Shown: positions 1 to 10,700 of the stretch, piece after piece
How positions within the stretch are numbered: the first letter of the stretch is position 1
How the letters are laid out: the number at the start of each line of letters is the position of its first letter
From: Prochlorococcus sp. AG-347-O22
GTDB taxonomy: Bacteria; Cyanobacteriota; Cyanobacteriia; PCC-6307; Cyanobiaceae
Length of the DNA stretch: 64,000 nt
Direction of reading: 5' to 3'
Assembly: GCA_003278845.1 (NCBI GenBank)
Contig: QCCX01000005.1
Location: forward strand, 1-64,000
Made by a program: the position numbers and the translations under genes
The notes under the pieces: model-generated
What the model was told of the DNA's origin: nothing
The model's database searches: none
Seen by the model: the letters and a program-made list of their open reading frames with translations, nothing else

Positions 1-63
1 CAAAATTTGGGTATGACAGTGATAAATATTAAGTCAAAAAGGGTGTTTAACTATTTAGAAGAT

Positions 64-414
64 TTATTCAACAATAACTTTACCTACCATTCCAGCGCCT
101 CTATGTGGCTCGCAATAGTAATCATAAGTTCCAGCAGTATCAAATGTTTCTTCCCAAGACTCTCCTGGAGCAAATGCTAGATCCGCATGACTTAATTCCT
201 CATGCCCATCAAAAACAGCATTGTGGGGGGCAAGTTTATTATTGACGAATTTAACTGTATCACCAGCACTAATGGTTACTGTACTTGGTTCAAATGCAAG
301 CATGCCAGCATCTGTTCCAAGCTTTACTTCAACTGTCTTAGCTGAAACTGATGAAATACCTAGACCTAGAGTTAAAACTATTGCAAATAAACCTGCAAAG
401 ATAGAGCGTAACAT
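64..414 (-). CDS. petE: Plastocyanin precursor
   Basis: Small blue copper protein that carries electrons in the thylakoid lumen from cytochrome b6f to photosystem I. The 116-residue precursor has a hydrophobic signal peptide ending in an A-x-A type site (SVSA, about residue 25). The mature part is a cupredoxin. The four copper ligands are visible: His64 (in APHN), Cys101, His104 and Met109 (CEPHRGAGM). Length and ligand order match the cyanobacterial family. About 60 bases separate its start from the upstream gene's stop. A weak -10-like TAATAT lies about 25 bases upstream of the ATG on the coding strand, but no -35 is evident. Confidence 0.97.
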   Translation of the reverse strand: MLRSIFAGLFAIVLTLGLGISSVSAKTVEVKLGTDAGMLAFEPSTVTISAGDTVKFVNNKLAPHNAVFDGHEELSHADLAFAPGESWEETFDTAGTYDYYCEPHRGAGMVGKVIVE

Positions 415-474
415 AATAAAAAATTTTCTTATCTATACATATTACAAGGCTTTGGTAACCTAACTGCGAGAATT

Positions 475-1458
475 TTAATTGTTATTACAGCTTGGTAACT
501 TTGATAACCTTAAAATATCATTCAGTGACTTGGCATAACTTTTAAGTTTAAAAGTCTCAGGATTAGTGATGGGGACATGATTAAAGTCATATTTTTTGAT
601 ACTGAAGCTATCCCAAGGAGTAGTTTGGATGGGGAGAATTCTTAATAATATTTTTAGAATTTTTTTTGTAAGCGGTATCGCAAAAAATCTCCTCATATTA
701 TGTTTCTTTAAAAGTGTAATTATGGCATTATCAATTGAAATGAATTTTTGACCTAGCACAAATTTTCTAAAGCCTTTGTATTGCTCTTTTTTATGATTTT
801 TAATTAGAAACCCGCAAATCTGGGCGATATCATTTGCGTGTATAAAGTGAAATTTAGAATTGAGTTTTAAAAATCTTGCTAACCAAAGCCATTTCCCAAT
901 TTCTTTCAATCCACTAGTTAAATAACTCACCGGATATTTACTTTTTTTTCCAAGATTCCCTCCAAAAACCAAGGTAGGGAAAACAGCGAATGTTTTTTCT
1001 GCAAATGAGCTTTCTCTAAGTCTCTGGAAACATTCATATTTTGTTTGAATGTACTCTGTTCCATAAATCAATGATTCCCTCATTAATTCTGTTTGGTTAT
1101 CCAGAATACTAGCTGTTGAAAAATAAATAATCTTTTCTAACTTTTCAATATCAAGCATTTCTAGTAATTCTTCAAAAGCTTTAATATTTACTTCATAGGC
1201 TCTTTTGGGATCTCCCCAAGCTGTAGCAGTATGTATTAAGTAATTAATTTGACTAATTTCCTTTTTATACCTATTTGATTCCCTTATATCGCACACCATT
1301 AACTTGACTTTTTTATTTTCTTGAACAGAAATTGGTAACTTACTTTTGTCTCTTACCATGAGATAAAGCCTGAATTTTGTGTTTTTCAAAAACCAATCAA
1401 CTAAATATTGGCCAACACATCCATTAGCGCCTGTTATTAATAAGTTTTTATATCCCAA
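475..1458 (-). CDS. NAD-dependent epimerase/dehydratase family protein
   Basis: Extended short-chain dehydrogenase/epimerase-type protein of 327 residues. The N-terminal nucleotide-binding motif TGANGCVGQYL (about residues 9-19) fits the extended-SDR pattern TGxxGxxG. Strands and a catalytic-like Y-x3-K follow (YIQTKYE, near residue 136-140), as in sugar-nucleotide epimerases and related reductases. The substrate cannot be read from sequence. Its 3' neighbour on the same strand is petE, and hemE lies 8 bases upstream. Nothing in the context fixes a pathway. It could be a sugar-nucleotide epimerase or a reductase of the dihydroflavonol-4-reductase type. Confidence 0.8.
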   Translation of the reverse strand: MGYKNLLITGANGCVGQYLVDWFLKNTKFRLYLMVRDKSKLPISVQENKKVKLMVCDIRESNRYKKEISQINYLIHTATAWGDPKRAYEVNIKAFEELLEMLDIEKLEKIIYFSTASILDNQTELMRESLIYGTEYIQTKYECFQRLRESSFAEKTFAVFPTLVFGGNLGKKSKYPVSYLTSGLKEIGKWLWLARFLKLNSKFHFIHANDIAQICGFLIKNHKKEQYKGFRKFVLGQKFISIDNAIITLLKKHNMRRFFAIPLTKKILKILLRILPIQTTPWDSFSIKKYDFNHVPITNPETFKLKSYAKSLNDILRLSKLPSCNNN

Positions 1459-1466
1459 GACTTTGA

Positions 1467-2507
1467 CTAGTAATTGAGTTTTTTTCCATGTTCAAAAAAT
1501 GTTTGTGCATTTTCTTCTGGAGTCCCAGGTAAAATACCATGACCCAAGTTAAGAATATATTTCCTGTCTTTAATTTTATTGAAAGTATTATCTATCCTTT
1601 CTTTTATTGCTTCTTCGTTTCCGAATAAAATGCCAGGGTCAACATTACCCTGAATTCCAATCCCCCTGGGGATTCTTTTACAAGCCTCTTCAATATCTAC
1701 TGTCCAGTCTAATGAGATTATATCTACTCCAGTTTTTGCCATTCTTTCCAGTACCCCAGCACTCCCTGAAATGTAAAGAATTATCGGTGTTTCAGGGTAT
1801 TCCGATTTTACAATTTCAATAACTTTTTTTTGATAAGGCCCAGCAAAGATATCGTAATCTTGTGGACTTAGTTGGCCTGCCCATGAATCAAAAATTTGTA
1901 CTACTTGCGCTCCAGATTTTATTTGATACTTAAGATATTCACCAATAGATTTTGCAAAATGATCAAGAAGTTTATGAAGTAAATCTGGTTCATTAAAAGC
2001 CATTGATTTTATTAAAGAATAATTTTTACTGCTTTTACCTTCAACTACATATGCAGCAAGAGTCCAAGGTGCGCCAACAAAACCTAAAACTGTTGCCTCA
2101 TTATTCACATCTTTTTTGAGTGAAGTAAGAACTTGTCCAACAAAACCTAAACTCTCACTTGGATTTAATTCTTTTAAATTTTCTACCTGGTTAAGGGTTC
2201 TTATTGGGTCCTCAATAATTGGACCTTTACTTTCTATTATTTCAAAATTTATTCCCATCCCTGGAAGAGGTGTGAGAATATCTGAAAAAAGGATCACGCC
2301 ATCCGGTTTGAAAGCATGAAAAGGCTGCATTGAAATCTCATATGATAGTTCTGGATTCTCAGACCTCTCTCTAAAGCTTGGGTAACGCTCCCTTAAATCT
2401 CTATAGATTTTCATATATCTTCCTGCTTGCCTCATCATCCATACTGGAGGCCTATTTACTTTTTTACCTAGTGCGGCAGAGAGTAGTAGTGGTAAATCTT
2501 GACCCAT
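1467..2507 (-). CDS. hemE: Uroporphyrinogen decarboxylase
   Basis: Cytoplasmic enzyme that decarboxylates the four acetate side chains of uroporphyrinogen III to give coproporphyrinogen III, the common route to haem and chlorophyll. The 346-residue length is typical. The N-terminal signature [14 protein letters not shown] (about residues 19-32) is the substrate-binding motif. The FSDILTP segment carries the conserved catalytic Asp (about residue 76), and [10 protein letters not shown] is the second family signature. The start ATG is followed by MGQDLPLLL, as in cyanobacterial homologues. It lies 8 bases from the epimerase gene downstream, so co-transcription is likely. Confidence 0.97.
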   Translation of the reverse strand: MGQDLPLLLSAALGKKVNRPPVWMMRQAGRYMKIYRDLRERYPSFRERSENPELSYEISMQPFHAFKPDGVILFSDILTPLPGMGINFEIIESKGPIIEDPIRTLNQVENLKELNPSESLGFVGQVLTSLKKDVNNEATVLGFVGAPWTLAAYVVEGKSSKNYSLIKSMAFNEPDLLHKLLDHFAKSIGEYLKYQIKSGAQVVQIFDSWAGQLSPQDYDIFAGPYQKKVIEIVKSEYPETPIILYISGSAGVLERMAKTGVDIISLDWTVDIEEACKRIPRGIGIQGNVDPGILFGNEEAIKERIDNTFNKIKDRKYILNLGHGILPGTPEENAQTFFEHGKKLNY

Positions 2508-2623
2508 TTTTCAATTCAATATTTTTAAAAAAATTAAAATCCAACTTAAAAATCTTACAATGTAAAGCAGAGCAAAAGCGTTATATGAACATTTATATGA
2601 AGCACTAAGTTAAATGAGCCTTC

Positions 2624-4888
2624 TTATTTTTTTGTTTGATGTTTGAAGATACTCACGCTTAATGGGGGCAAAGCAAGTTCTAGAGCATTTTGATAATCAT
2701 GAATATTGTAATTTATAGTTTCTTTACCACCCATATTTCCTTTGTTACTGCCTCCGTATCTAGAGCCATCTGAATTAAATATTTCTTTATAGAATCCTTC
2801 CACAGGAACACCTACTTTGTATGACCCATGAGTATTAGGTGTAAAGTTAGCAACAACAACAAGCCACTCATTAGTATCGTTTTCTCTTCTCATGAAACTT
2901 ATAACCGAATTAGATTTGTCATTACAATCAATCCATTGGAATCCATAAGGATCAAAGTCATTTTTCCATAGTGCAGGTTCATTTTTATAAAGAACGTTTA
3001 GGTCATCAATCAAGTTCCTGATACCTTTATGAGGATCAAATTCTAGTAACTCCCATTGCAGATCATCCCAAACATTCCATTCTTGTCTTTGCCCAAATTC
3101 CATTCCCATAAATATCGTTTTTTTACCAGGGTGGGTCCACATATAAGTTAATAATGCTCGAGTATTTGCATATTTCTTCCAGTCATCGCCAGGCATTTTA
3201 TGTAAAAGATGACTTTTCCCATGAACTACCTCATCATGACTAAGTGCAAGCATAAAGTTCTCTGTATAGTTATATGTAATTGAGAAAGTCACACTATTTT
3301 GATGGAATTGCCTAAACCAAGGATCTATTTCAAAATAATCAAGCATATCGTGCATCCATCCCATATTCCATTTCAAGTTAAACCCTAGTCCTCCCATGTC
3401 AGTTGGTTTGGTTACCATTGGCCAAGTTGTTGATTCTTCTGCAATAGAAAGTGCACCTGGGAAGTGTTGGAAGAGTACATGATTAGCCTGTTGAAGAAAT
3501 TTAACGGCTTCTATATTTTCATTCCCACCATTTTCATTGGGTATCCATTCTCCATCTGGACGTAGATAATCTCTATAAAGCATTGAAGCTACAGCATCTA
3601 CTCTTATGCCATCAATATGAAACTCTTCAAACCAATAAACGAGGTTGGCTACTAAGAAATTTCTTACTTCGTTTCTGCTGTAATTAAATATTAGGGTTCC
3701 CCATTCTTTGTGTTCACCTATGCGTGAATCTCCATGTTCATAAAGATGGCAACCATCAAAAAATGCTAAACCATGCTTATCTTTTGGAAAATGACCAGGC
3801 ACCCAATCAAGAATTACGCCTATTCCCTCTTCATGACATTTATTTACAAACTCTCTAAATTCGTTTGGGGTGCCAAATCTACTTGTTGGTGCATACCAGC
3901 CTGTAACTTGGTATCCCCATGAACCATCGAAAGGATGTTCAGATATTGGCATTAGTTCAATATGAGTGAAGCCTCTCTCTTTTACGTAAGGGATGAGTTT
4001 CTCGGTTAATTCTGGATAAGTTAAAAATCTTGTTCCAGGTTTTAAATCCGCTGCTGGCACTGGGTCTCTTGGTTCACCATTATCCTCCAAATATTTATTA
4101 TCTGTTGATTCATGGAGCCAACTTCCTAAATGCATTTCATAAACTGAAATTGGCTTGTTAATTTGGCTAGAAGAATCTCTATTTGAAATCCAAGAACTAT
4201 CATTCCAATTAAAGTTGTTCAATTTTGAAACTATTGAACCATTTTGAGGTCTAATTTCATGAAGGAAACCATATGGATCAGCTTTCTCATAAATATGACC
4301 TTGTTGTGTTCTAATTTCGTATTTATATGTGTCTCCCTCTTGCATTGTTGGCATGAATAGTTCCCAAATTCCTCCTAATCTTTTTTGCATTGGATGATGT
4401 CTTCCATCCCAAGAATTTGTATCTCCAATTATCGAGATTGATTTTGCATTTGGAGCCCAAATGCAAAACATGACTCCTTTTTGATTCTTTTCTTCAATGA
4501 GATGTGCTCCCATTTTTTCCCAAATATGATGATGATTACCCTCTGCAAAAAGATGTCTATCAACTTCTCCCATCCACTCTTCTCTATATGACCAAGGATC
4601 ATCTTGTGTATGTGTGATGCCTCCTCGTGAAATATTTATTTCGTAATTAGAATTCGGATTTTCAGGCAGAATAGCTTCAAAAAGCCATCTATGGTTTATG
4701 CTTTCCGCCTTATAGGTATTGTTTTTAAAATTTATTTTAACTTCGTCGGCTTCAGGCATCCATACCCTAATTACCCATTGTTCTTCATAAAAATGAGGAC
4801 CTAATATTTTTAATGGATTATCATTGCAACAATTTTCTAGGTTGATAGCTTCTGATTTAATCCAGTCTGCTTGAATTGTCTCGATCAT
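2624..4888 (-). CDS. glgB: 1,4-alpha-glucan branching enzyme
   Basis: Introduces alpha-1,6 branches into glycogen. It is a 754-residue GH13 protein with two N-terminal carbohydrate-binding (CBM48-like) segments: one around residues 30-110, the other around 140-230 ([26 protein letters not shown]). The catalytic barrel follows. The catalytic triad fits the E. coli spacing: Asp431 in GIRVDAV, Glu484 in AEEST, Asp552 in SHDEVVHG. The C-terminal all-beta domain ends near [10 protein letters not shown]. Its partner glycogen synthase glgA lies about 27 kb away on the other strand, so the glycogen genes are not one operon here. Confidence 0.97.
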   Translation of the reverse strand: MIETIQADWIKSEAINLENCCNDNPLKILGPHFYEEQWVIRVWMPEADEVKINFKNNTYKAESINHRWLFEAILPENPNSNYEINISRGGITHTQDDPWSYREEWMGEVDRHLFAEGNHHHIWEKMGAHLIEEKNQKGVMFCIWAPNAKSISIIGDTNSWDGRHHPMQKRLGGIWELFMPTMQEGDTYKYEIRTQQGHIYEKADPYGFLHEIRPQNGSIVSKLNNFNWNDSSWISNRDSSSQINKPISVYEMHLGSWLHESTDNKYLEDNGEPRDPVPAADLKPGTRFLTYPELTEKLIPYVKERGFTHIELMPISEHPFDGSWGYQVTGWYAPTSRFGTPNEFREFVNKCHEEGIGVILDWVPGHFPKDKHGLAFFDGCHLYEHGDSRIGEHKEWGTLIFNYSRNEVRNFLVANLVYWFEEFHIDGIRVDAVASMLYRDYLRPDGEWIPNENGGNENIEAVKFLQQANHVLFQHFPGALSIAEESTTWPMVTKPTDMGGLGFNLKWNMGWMHDMLDYFEIDPWFRQFHQNSVTFSITYNYTENFMLALSHDEVVHGKSHLLHKMPGDDWKKYANTRALLTYMWTHPGKKTIFMGMEFGQRQEWNVWDDLQWELLEFDPHKGIRNLIDDLNVLYKNEPALWKNDFDPYGFQWIDCNDKSNSVISFMRRENDTNEWLVVVANFTPNTHGSYKVGVPVEGFYKEIFNSDGSRYGGSNKGNMGGKETINYNIHDYQNALELALPPLSVSIFKHQTKK

Positions 4889-4940
4889 GACTGGTAGATA
4901 TTAACGATTAATAATATCAAATGATTAACCAAAAAAATAA

Positions 4941-6524
4941 TTATTTATTAAAAAAAGGGGTCATTTTCATAAATGTTTTATCAAGGCTAAAATTTAGAGT
5001 AATAACTTTATGATTTGCTGAAGGAGATCCAATATTTCCCTCCCCAAATCCAGGATTAACTCCAATAGCGGGATAAGCTGCTGCAGATATAGATAAGCGA
5101 AGCTTGCTATCTTTAATTAAACAAATATTTGTTGGTTGCATTGTGATTTGATAAATGCATTCTTCACTTATCTTGGAATTTTTAACCCTTAAGAATCCTG
5201 TTGAAAATTGATTCACCTTTTCATTACCTTCTTCAACTAGAGATAAAGCAAGGCAGATATCGAAATTGGGCTGATCACTTTTTACTTGGATTTCTAATTT
5301 TGGAACCCCTCTTAAATATTGATCTTCTTCAAAAGAATTGGTTTGAAAAACGCCTACATCCAGTCGTCTATCAATAATACTTCTATTAAATTTTCCTGGA
5401 TTTGGACCTAAATGACCACCGTCAGAGGGAGTAGGTCTCCATGGGTCATTAACAATCGTGAACCATCCTGATCCTTTTGAATTTATGGTAAGACTTCCAT
5501 CTTCAACGTCTACATTTGCTGTGCCAACACTTTTGAGCCCAAAAATAAATTCAGGGTGAAATTTATTATCTAATTCTTCCCATTTATTTAATGAAATATT
5601 CCATATTTTTTTTTCGTCTTTAAAGTTCTTAGAATTAAATTTTTTATCCGATTTTAAATGTTTATCAAAAAATTTTAATAAAGATTCTTGTGATCCCTTC
5701 CACCAATTTAGATGTGTAGCATTCCCAATAATAATCTCTGGGCTGCCACCGGCTTCTTTAGATTTTTTATAAAGATCAAAGGCACCTTTTAAATGAGGAT
5801 CCCAAAGTCCTCCAATAATTAACATAGGTTGTTTAATCCATGATGAAATTGGTTTAAATTCTTCAAATGGGCAAGCATTATTTAAATTTTTAAGCCATTC
5901 CAAAACAAAGCTATTAGGATCATATTTTTTTAAAGTATCAATTCCTTCACTTAAATAACTTTTATTTTGTAAGGTTAATCTTATCTTTTCCCACTCAAGA
6001 AATTTATTTTCTCTTTTCAATTTTAGTGCTGCGATTTGAAGTCCCCATGCAATATTGTTATGCCACCAATAGGCCCCCCCATCTGAGCACCAATGATCCT
6101 TAATATTCATCCCAGTCATTGCTGGAGATAAACAATCGGGCGGCTTTGAATTTAATTCACCAGTTAGTTGAGTAAATCCTTGATATGAAAAACCATATAA
6201 GCCAAGTTTTCCATTACATTCTTTTAGAGACCTTACCCATTCATGTGTTTCTGAAGTATCGCTAGCTTCTTGGGAAAAACCTTTAAAAACTCCTTCAGAA
6301 GAACCCATACCTCTAACATCTTGAATTATTACCATATATCCCTTGGTTACCCACCATTCTGGGTGAGAATAGGTAATAGTTGAAGCTATTTCCCTGCCAT
6401 ATGGTTGTCTCATTAATAACGCAGGCCATGGCCCATTATTAGTATTAGGTAACCAAATTCTGGATATCAGTCTTACTCCATCTCTAAGTACTAGAGACTT
6501 GTCAAACCATCTTGAACCAGACAT
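4941..6524 (-). CDS. CocE/NonD-family alpha/beta hydrolase (X-Pro dipeptidyl-peptidase-like)
   Basis: A 527-residue hydrolase of the CocE/X-prolyl dipeptidyl-peptidase S15 group. The N-terminal alpha/beta-hydrolase domain begins with the substrate-entry motif RDGVRLISRIWLP and PALLMRQPYG. The nucleophile elbow is GFSYQG with Ser113. The Asp in GGLWDPH and the His in GNATHLNWW are the probable remaining triad members. The C-terminal half (from about residue 330) is the beta-rich jelly-roll domain, with WRPTPSDGGHLGP and the late SAAAYPAIGVNPG. No signal peptide is seen, so it is probably cytoplasmic. The natural substrate is unknown; family members hydrolyse acyl esters or X-Pro peptides. Confidence 0.9.
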   Translation of the reverse strand: MSGSRWFDKSLVLRDGVRLISRIWLPNTNNGPWPALLMRQPYGREIASTITYSHPEWWVTKGYMVIIQDVRGMGSSEGVFKGFSQEASDTSETHEWVRSLKECNGKLGLYGFSYQGFTQLTGELNSKPPDCLSPAMTGMNIKDHWCSDGGAYWWHNNIAWGLQIAALKLKRENKFLEWEKIRLTLQNKSYLSEGIDTLKKYDPNSFVLEWLKNLNNACPFEEFKPISSWIKQPMLIIGGLWDPHLKGAFDLYKKSKEAGGSPEIIIGNATHLNWWKGSQESLLKFFDKHLKSDKKFNSKNFKDEKKIWNISLNKWEELDNKFHPEFIFGLKSVGTANVDVEDGSLTINSKGSGWFTIVNDPWRPTPSDGGHLGPNPGKFNRSIIDRRLDVGVFQTNSFEEDQYLRGVPKLEIQVKSDQPNFDICLALSLVEEGNEKVNQFSTGFLRVKNSKISEECIYQITMQPTNICLIKDSKLRLSISAAAYPAIGVNPGFGEGNIGSPSANHKVITLNFSLDKTFMKMTPFFNK

Positions 6525-6531
6525 TTAGACT

Positions 6532-6798
6532 TTAGATAATGTCTGGGCAGTGCAGCCCAATGACGTAAATTGAAAAGATCTCTGCGTTAACGGGAGTTAA
6601 CTTTTTTTTGTTTGATACATACTCTATAGCTTTATCTGAACTAGCTGATATGCCTTTTGAATTAAATTCTCTAAACTTGTTACATAAAATCCTAGCTTCG
6701 TTTGGATTCTTTTTTACAGTTTCCAATAAGTTAGATTGACTTAAGACAGGGTATAAAGAGTTGGAGAACAAAAATAAAAAAAATAACAAAGATTTCAT
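6532..6798 (-). CDS. Small secreted protein of unknown function
   Basis: I do not recognise this protein. An ATG at 6798 gives 88 residues beginning MKSLLFFLFLFSNSLYPVLSQ, a clear signal peptide with likely cleavage near residue 21, followed by about 67 mostly helical residues with two cysteines. A longer frame would start at a TTG at 6846, overlapping the upstream gene by 4 bases, but it would bury the signal peptide behind 16 extra residues. I therefore prefer the internal ATG. It sits between the CocE hydrolase and a DUF4332 gene on the same strand. The product is expected in the periplasm or thylakoid lumen. Confidence 0.7.
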   Translation of the reverse strand: MKSLLFFLFLFSNSLYPVLSQSNLLETVKKNPNEARILCNKFREFNSKGISASSDKAIEYVSNKKKLTPVNAEIFSIYVIGLHCPDII

Positions 6799-6842
6799 TA
6801 TCACTAACTTTTTTCTAAATTCTACATTAAAAAATTTTTTTA

Positions 6843-7259
6843 TCAAAGATTTCTAATAGATTTCTCGATTTGACTAGCTTTTTTAATCCATTCTTTTAAA
6901 AGAGTAAAAGTTGTATCTGTCTCAGTTTTTACTCTAAGAATTCTTTCTAATCTACCAATTTTGCGTTCTAATTCGTAAGGGGTAGATAGTGATAATGATT
7001 TAAGAGAAGATATACCGCAATGTAAAAGTAGATATGCTTGCGGTGGAGAAATTCCAATTTCTTTTTTAAAAATTGCTATGGCTCTAATTTTCTTTAGATT
7101 ATTCAATGTACATAGTGAAGATTTTCTCTGAATCTCATCTATATCTAAGTCCGAAAGATTACTTAATTTTTCAAAGTCAGTTAGATTATTTTGAATAAAA
7201 AAAGATTTCTCATGTCTAAAATTAGTTGGCAAAAAATCTAAAAAGGTTTTACTTTCCAT
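6843..7259 (-). CDS. DUF4332-like helix-hairpin-helix protein
   Basis: A 138-residue protein of mostly short helices. Two sequence-related halves carry helix-hairpin-helix-like segments: LSDLDIDEIQRKSSL with TLNNLKKIRAIA, and CGISSLKSLSLSTPYELERKIGRL. This pattern is typical of DUF4332 proteins of cyanobacteria. The function is not known; HhH motifs often bind nucleic acid or mediate protein contacts. No signal peptide or membrane segment is seen. It is 11 bases from the next upstream gene and overlaps the possible long form of the downstream one, so the three small genes are probably co-transcribed. Confidence 0.7.
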   Translation of the reverse strand: MESKTFLDFLPTNFRHEKSFFIQNNLTDFEKLSNLSDLDIDEIQRKSSLCTLNNLKKIRAIAIFKKEIGISPPQAYLLLHCGISSLKSLSLSTPYELERKIGRLERILRVKTETDTTFTLLKEWIKKASQIEKSIRNL

Positions 7260-7270
7260 TTTTTAAAAGA

Positions 7271-7714
7271 CTAATTCATTTTGACATTTTTCTGAATTTC
7301 TCCAATAACCACTGGTTTACTTACACCATCTGAAATTTTTTCAATTTTTCTTATCTTTATTTTTACATTCGCACCAGATCTGCTACCGTTCATCAAGTTT
7401 TCCGATAATTGTTCTAAAGTTGGTTCTATAGATTCCTCTGGAAAGTCATCATCTGCTTTAGCAATAATCAAATCGAACCCATTGTCATAAACAATTGGAA
7501 CATATTTTGCACCTTCTATTACAACCTTTTCGGAGTAACTTTGTATAAATGCCCAACTACTCAAAGAAAGCAATAATGAAAAGATAGTTGCTCCAATTAT
7601 TCGAAATTTAAAACCAAAATTAAATATAAAAGCTGCAATTGTGCAAATGAAAAGAAATATTCCAAAGAATCCAAAAATTTTGGGTGTGTTCTCTAATAGT
7701 TCAAAAAAAGACAT
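7271..7714 (-). CDS. Ycf51/DUF2518-like two-helix membrane protein
   Basis: A 147-residue protein with two adjacent N-terminal hydrophobic helices (about residues 13-33 and 38-57) and a soluble C-terminal domain of about 85 residues. The arrangement resembles the conserved cyanobacterial/plastid Ycf51 (DUF2518) proteins, but I assign this only from overall architecture. The soluble domain is acidic in its first half and basic at the end. It is the first gene of the minus-strand run and is divergent from the TamB-like gene, with about 50 bases between the starts. No function is known. Confidence 0.6.
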   Translation of the reverse strand: MSFFELLENTPKIFGFFGIFLFICTIAAFIFNFGFKFRIIGATIFSLLLSLSSWAFIQSYSEKVVIEGAKYVPIVYDNGFDLIIAKADDDFPEESIEPTLEQLSENLMNGSRSGANVKIKIRKIEKISDGVSKPVVIGEIQKNVKMN

Positions 7715-7766
7715 TTAGTGGCTTTGACCTGATTAATTTCTTATATTTTGTAAGCCTACTCTATTT

Positions 7767-10700
7767 TTGGGTTCTAAATTGAAAAAAATTAGATCTCTAA
7801 AATTAAATACTAAGATTCTTTTGGTAGGGATGCTTTTACCTTTAGGTTTTTTAGGCACTTTTTTATTAAATAATTTTTTAAAAGATACTTATAGTTCTAG
7901 GAAATTAGAACTAGAAAAAAGTATTGAGAATCTTTTAGAGAAAAATGTTGATTTAGGAGATTATGTCGGGATTAGATTTCTTGGTATTTCTTTGGGTAAT
8001 TCAAAAATTAACGATAAAAAAAATATAGATTCTGAAATTACAGCCAAAAATGTATATGTGGGCATCATGCCTTTTAGATCTTTTTTAAAACAAAAATGGA
8101 TTGTTAAAATAAGTCCTAAGGAAGCAGCTATAAATATAGATAGAGATTTTTTTAAAAAAGACGAATCTTATAAAAATGATCGAATTACAAAAAAATCACA
8201 ATCAAAGTATGAATTGAACTTTAACTTAAATAAATATTCAGACCTGAAGTTTAATAAAGCAGGATTAAAAACAAAAGTAAAAGGTAATGTTATTTACAAG
8301 CCAAGAAATAGACAAATCATTGCAAATGTAAAATCAAATTTTGATGAAAAGGGTTTTTTAAAACTTAAATTTAATGCAAAATTAAATCAAGACTTTTTAA
8401 AACTGGATTTATTTTCTAAGGGTTTAGATCTTGAGAATTCTGAATATATTATTGGTAATAGAAAAATTAGTTTTAAAGAGGGTACCTTTAAATCTAACTT
8501 TAAATTTTATAAATCATCAAAGCGTACATTTTGTGAAGGAAGATTTTCTTTTTCCAATTTAAAAATAAAACCAGAAGATTTCGAAGAGATTATAAATTCA
8601 GATTCAACTAGGTTTTTTTGTAAAGATAATAATTTAATTGGGAATACAGAAAAATTAAATTATGGAACTTTGACTTCTAATTTTAATCTCAATGTACCAT
8701 TTAATAAAAGTTCCAATAATATTAATCTAATAGGAAGTATTGGATACATTAATAGCCTGAATCCAGATATTAAATTATCGGGTAATATTCCCTACTGGTT
8801 TGATAGAAGAGGTATTAATATTGGAGATATAGATACTAGTTTCAAAATAAATAGAACACAATTATCTAATTTAAATATTTTCCGAAAAAATGATATAAGG
8901 GGTTTCATTACTGCTAAAGGAGAATTAAAAGGAAAAATTACTGATCCTGATATTTCTATAAACTTTAATGTAGATTATCCGCACTATAAAGGTATCCGCA
9001 TTAGAGAAACATGGGAGGGCGATATTAAAAATAAAAATAATGAATTTCTGCTAAATATGAAAAATAGATATTCTCCAATCCCTTCATTTCTTTCAATTAA
9101 GTTTAATTCTGATCTTAAACTAGATAATGCAAATTTTATAAGAGTTTTTAACTCAAATAAAGGGACTGTAGGTATTGTCAAAGAGGAAGATAGTTATAAG
9201 TGGCGAGCGGATAATTTTCCTCTTGATGAACTTGAATTATCATTATACAAAAATCAATTTGATAAAATTGATGGAATAATTAGTGGTGAAGGATCAATTT
9301 CGTCAGATCAATCATCGCTAGTTGGGCGACTTGCTTGGAGTTTAGGTAAATATAGAAATATTAATCTAGCCAATTCATTATTTGATTTCAGCTTCAAAGA
9401 TAATTACTTTTATATAAATTCTTCACTTTATCCAATTGATGGAGGAGTAATTGAAGTCGAATATGATTCAAATAAAAATAATTTTATTAATTCAGAATTC
9501 ACGAATGTAAGTACTAGATGGACTATTCTTACCGCTGTGGACGTTTTTAACTTTGATAATAAAAAAGTTATTCCCCTAAGTAAATCCAATATTTTAGATG
9601 ATTTGGAAATAAATAATTTTAATAAATCATTTAAAGAGAGGATTGATTTTATAAATAACTTTGTTGAAAATAGGAATGTGCTTGAGGACAAATTTAATTA
9701 TCAAAAATATTTAAATAAATTTAAAAGTAGATACAACGGAAAAATTACTATTCAGGGCAATAAACCAGAAAATTATAAATTGAATGCAAAATTAAATGGC
9801 TATCTTGATATACCTAAAGATGACTTCAAGAATAATAAAGAGGAATTTTCTATTGATTTGGAAGGCGGATTATTAAAGGGTAAAGGTTCCTTAAGAATTA
9901 ATAAATTACCATTAAGTACCGCAAATATCTTTTTAAATAAACAAAGAGATTTTCTTGGAGGGTTAGATATCAATTTATCTTATGATATTGATACAAAATC
10001 TTTCTTTAGTGAAATTTCTTCTAATAATTCATCAATTAAAAACAACACAATAATATTTGATAAAGGTCTAGTTGAATTTGATAACTCTATTTTTGATATT
10101 AATTTTTCGATTCTAATAAATGATTCTAAAATCCCAATTAATATTGAAGGCTCAATACCTATAAATAAATCAGATAACTTAGATCTAAGATTGATTGGGA
10201 ATGGAAAATTTGTTGAGTTAATAGATATTTTTGCAGATGAATACTTCACTTTTAAAGAAGGTGATGTGAATCTAAGAATGATTCTAAAAGGTACCTTAAA
10301 TAAACCACTTTTAAATGGATTTATCGTAATTAACGATTCTGAAATTGATTTTTTCAATAATAAAATAAAAGATATTAATAGCATAATAATTTTTGATTTT
10401 GATTCTTTAGAAATCAATAATCTAAAAGCAAAGACTGAAGATTCTGGGGAAATTTTTATAAAAGGCTCTTTGCCTTTTTATAGTAAGAATAATTCCGACA
10501 AGGCAAAAATTAATTTGAAAACAAATAGATTTACTTTAGAAAAAGATAATTTTAATTTTTTAATAGATTCAGATATCGATTTAAGTGGATCATTTGAAAG
10601 CCCTGTTTTGGGAGGCTCTCTATCTTTTAATAATGGATTTATTAATTTTAATAGCACCAATCAAAATATCAAAAAAGAAAATAATCTCATACGAAAAGAT

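Noticed and set aside
8984..10660. Several minus-strand ORFs inside the TamB-like gene
   Set aside because: They lie opposite a 1319-codon gene whose AT-rich, strand-biased composition produces long open frames on the other strand. They have no family features and no start signals.
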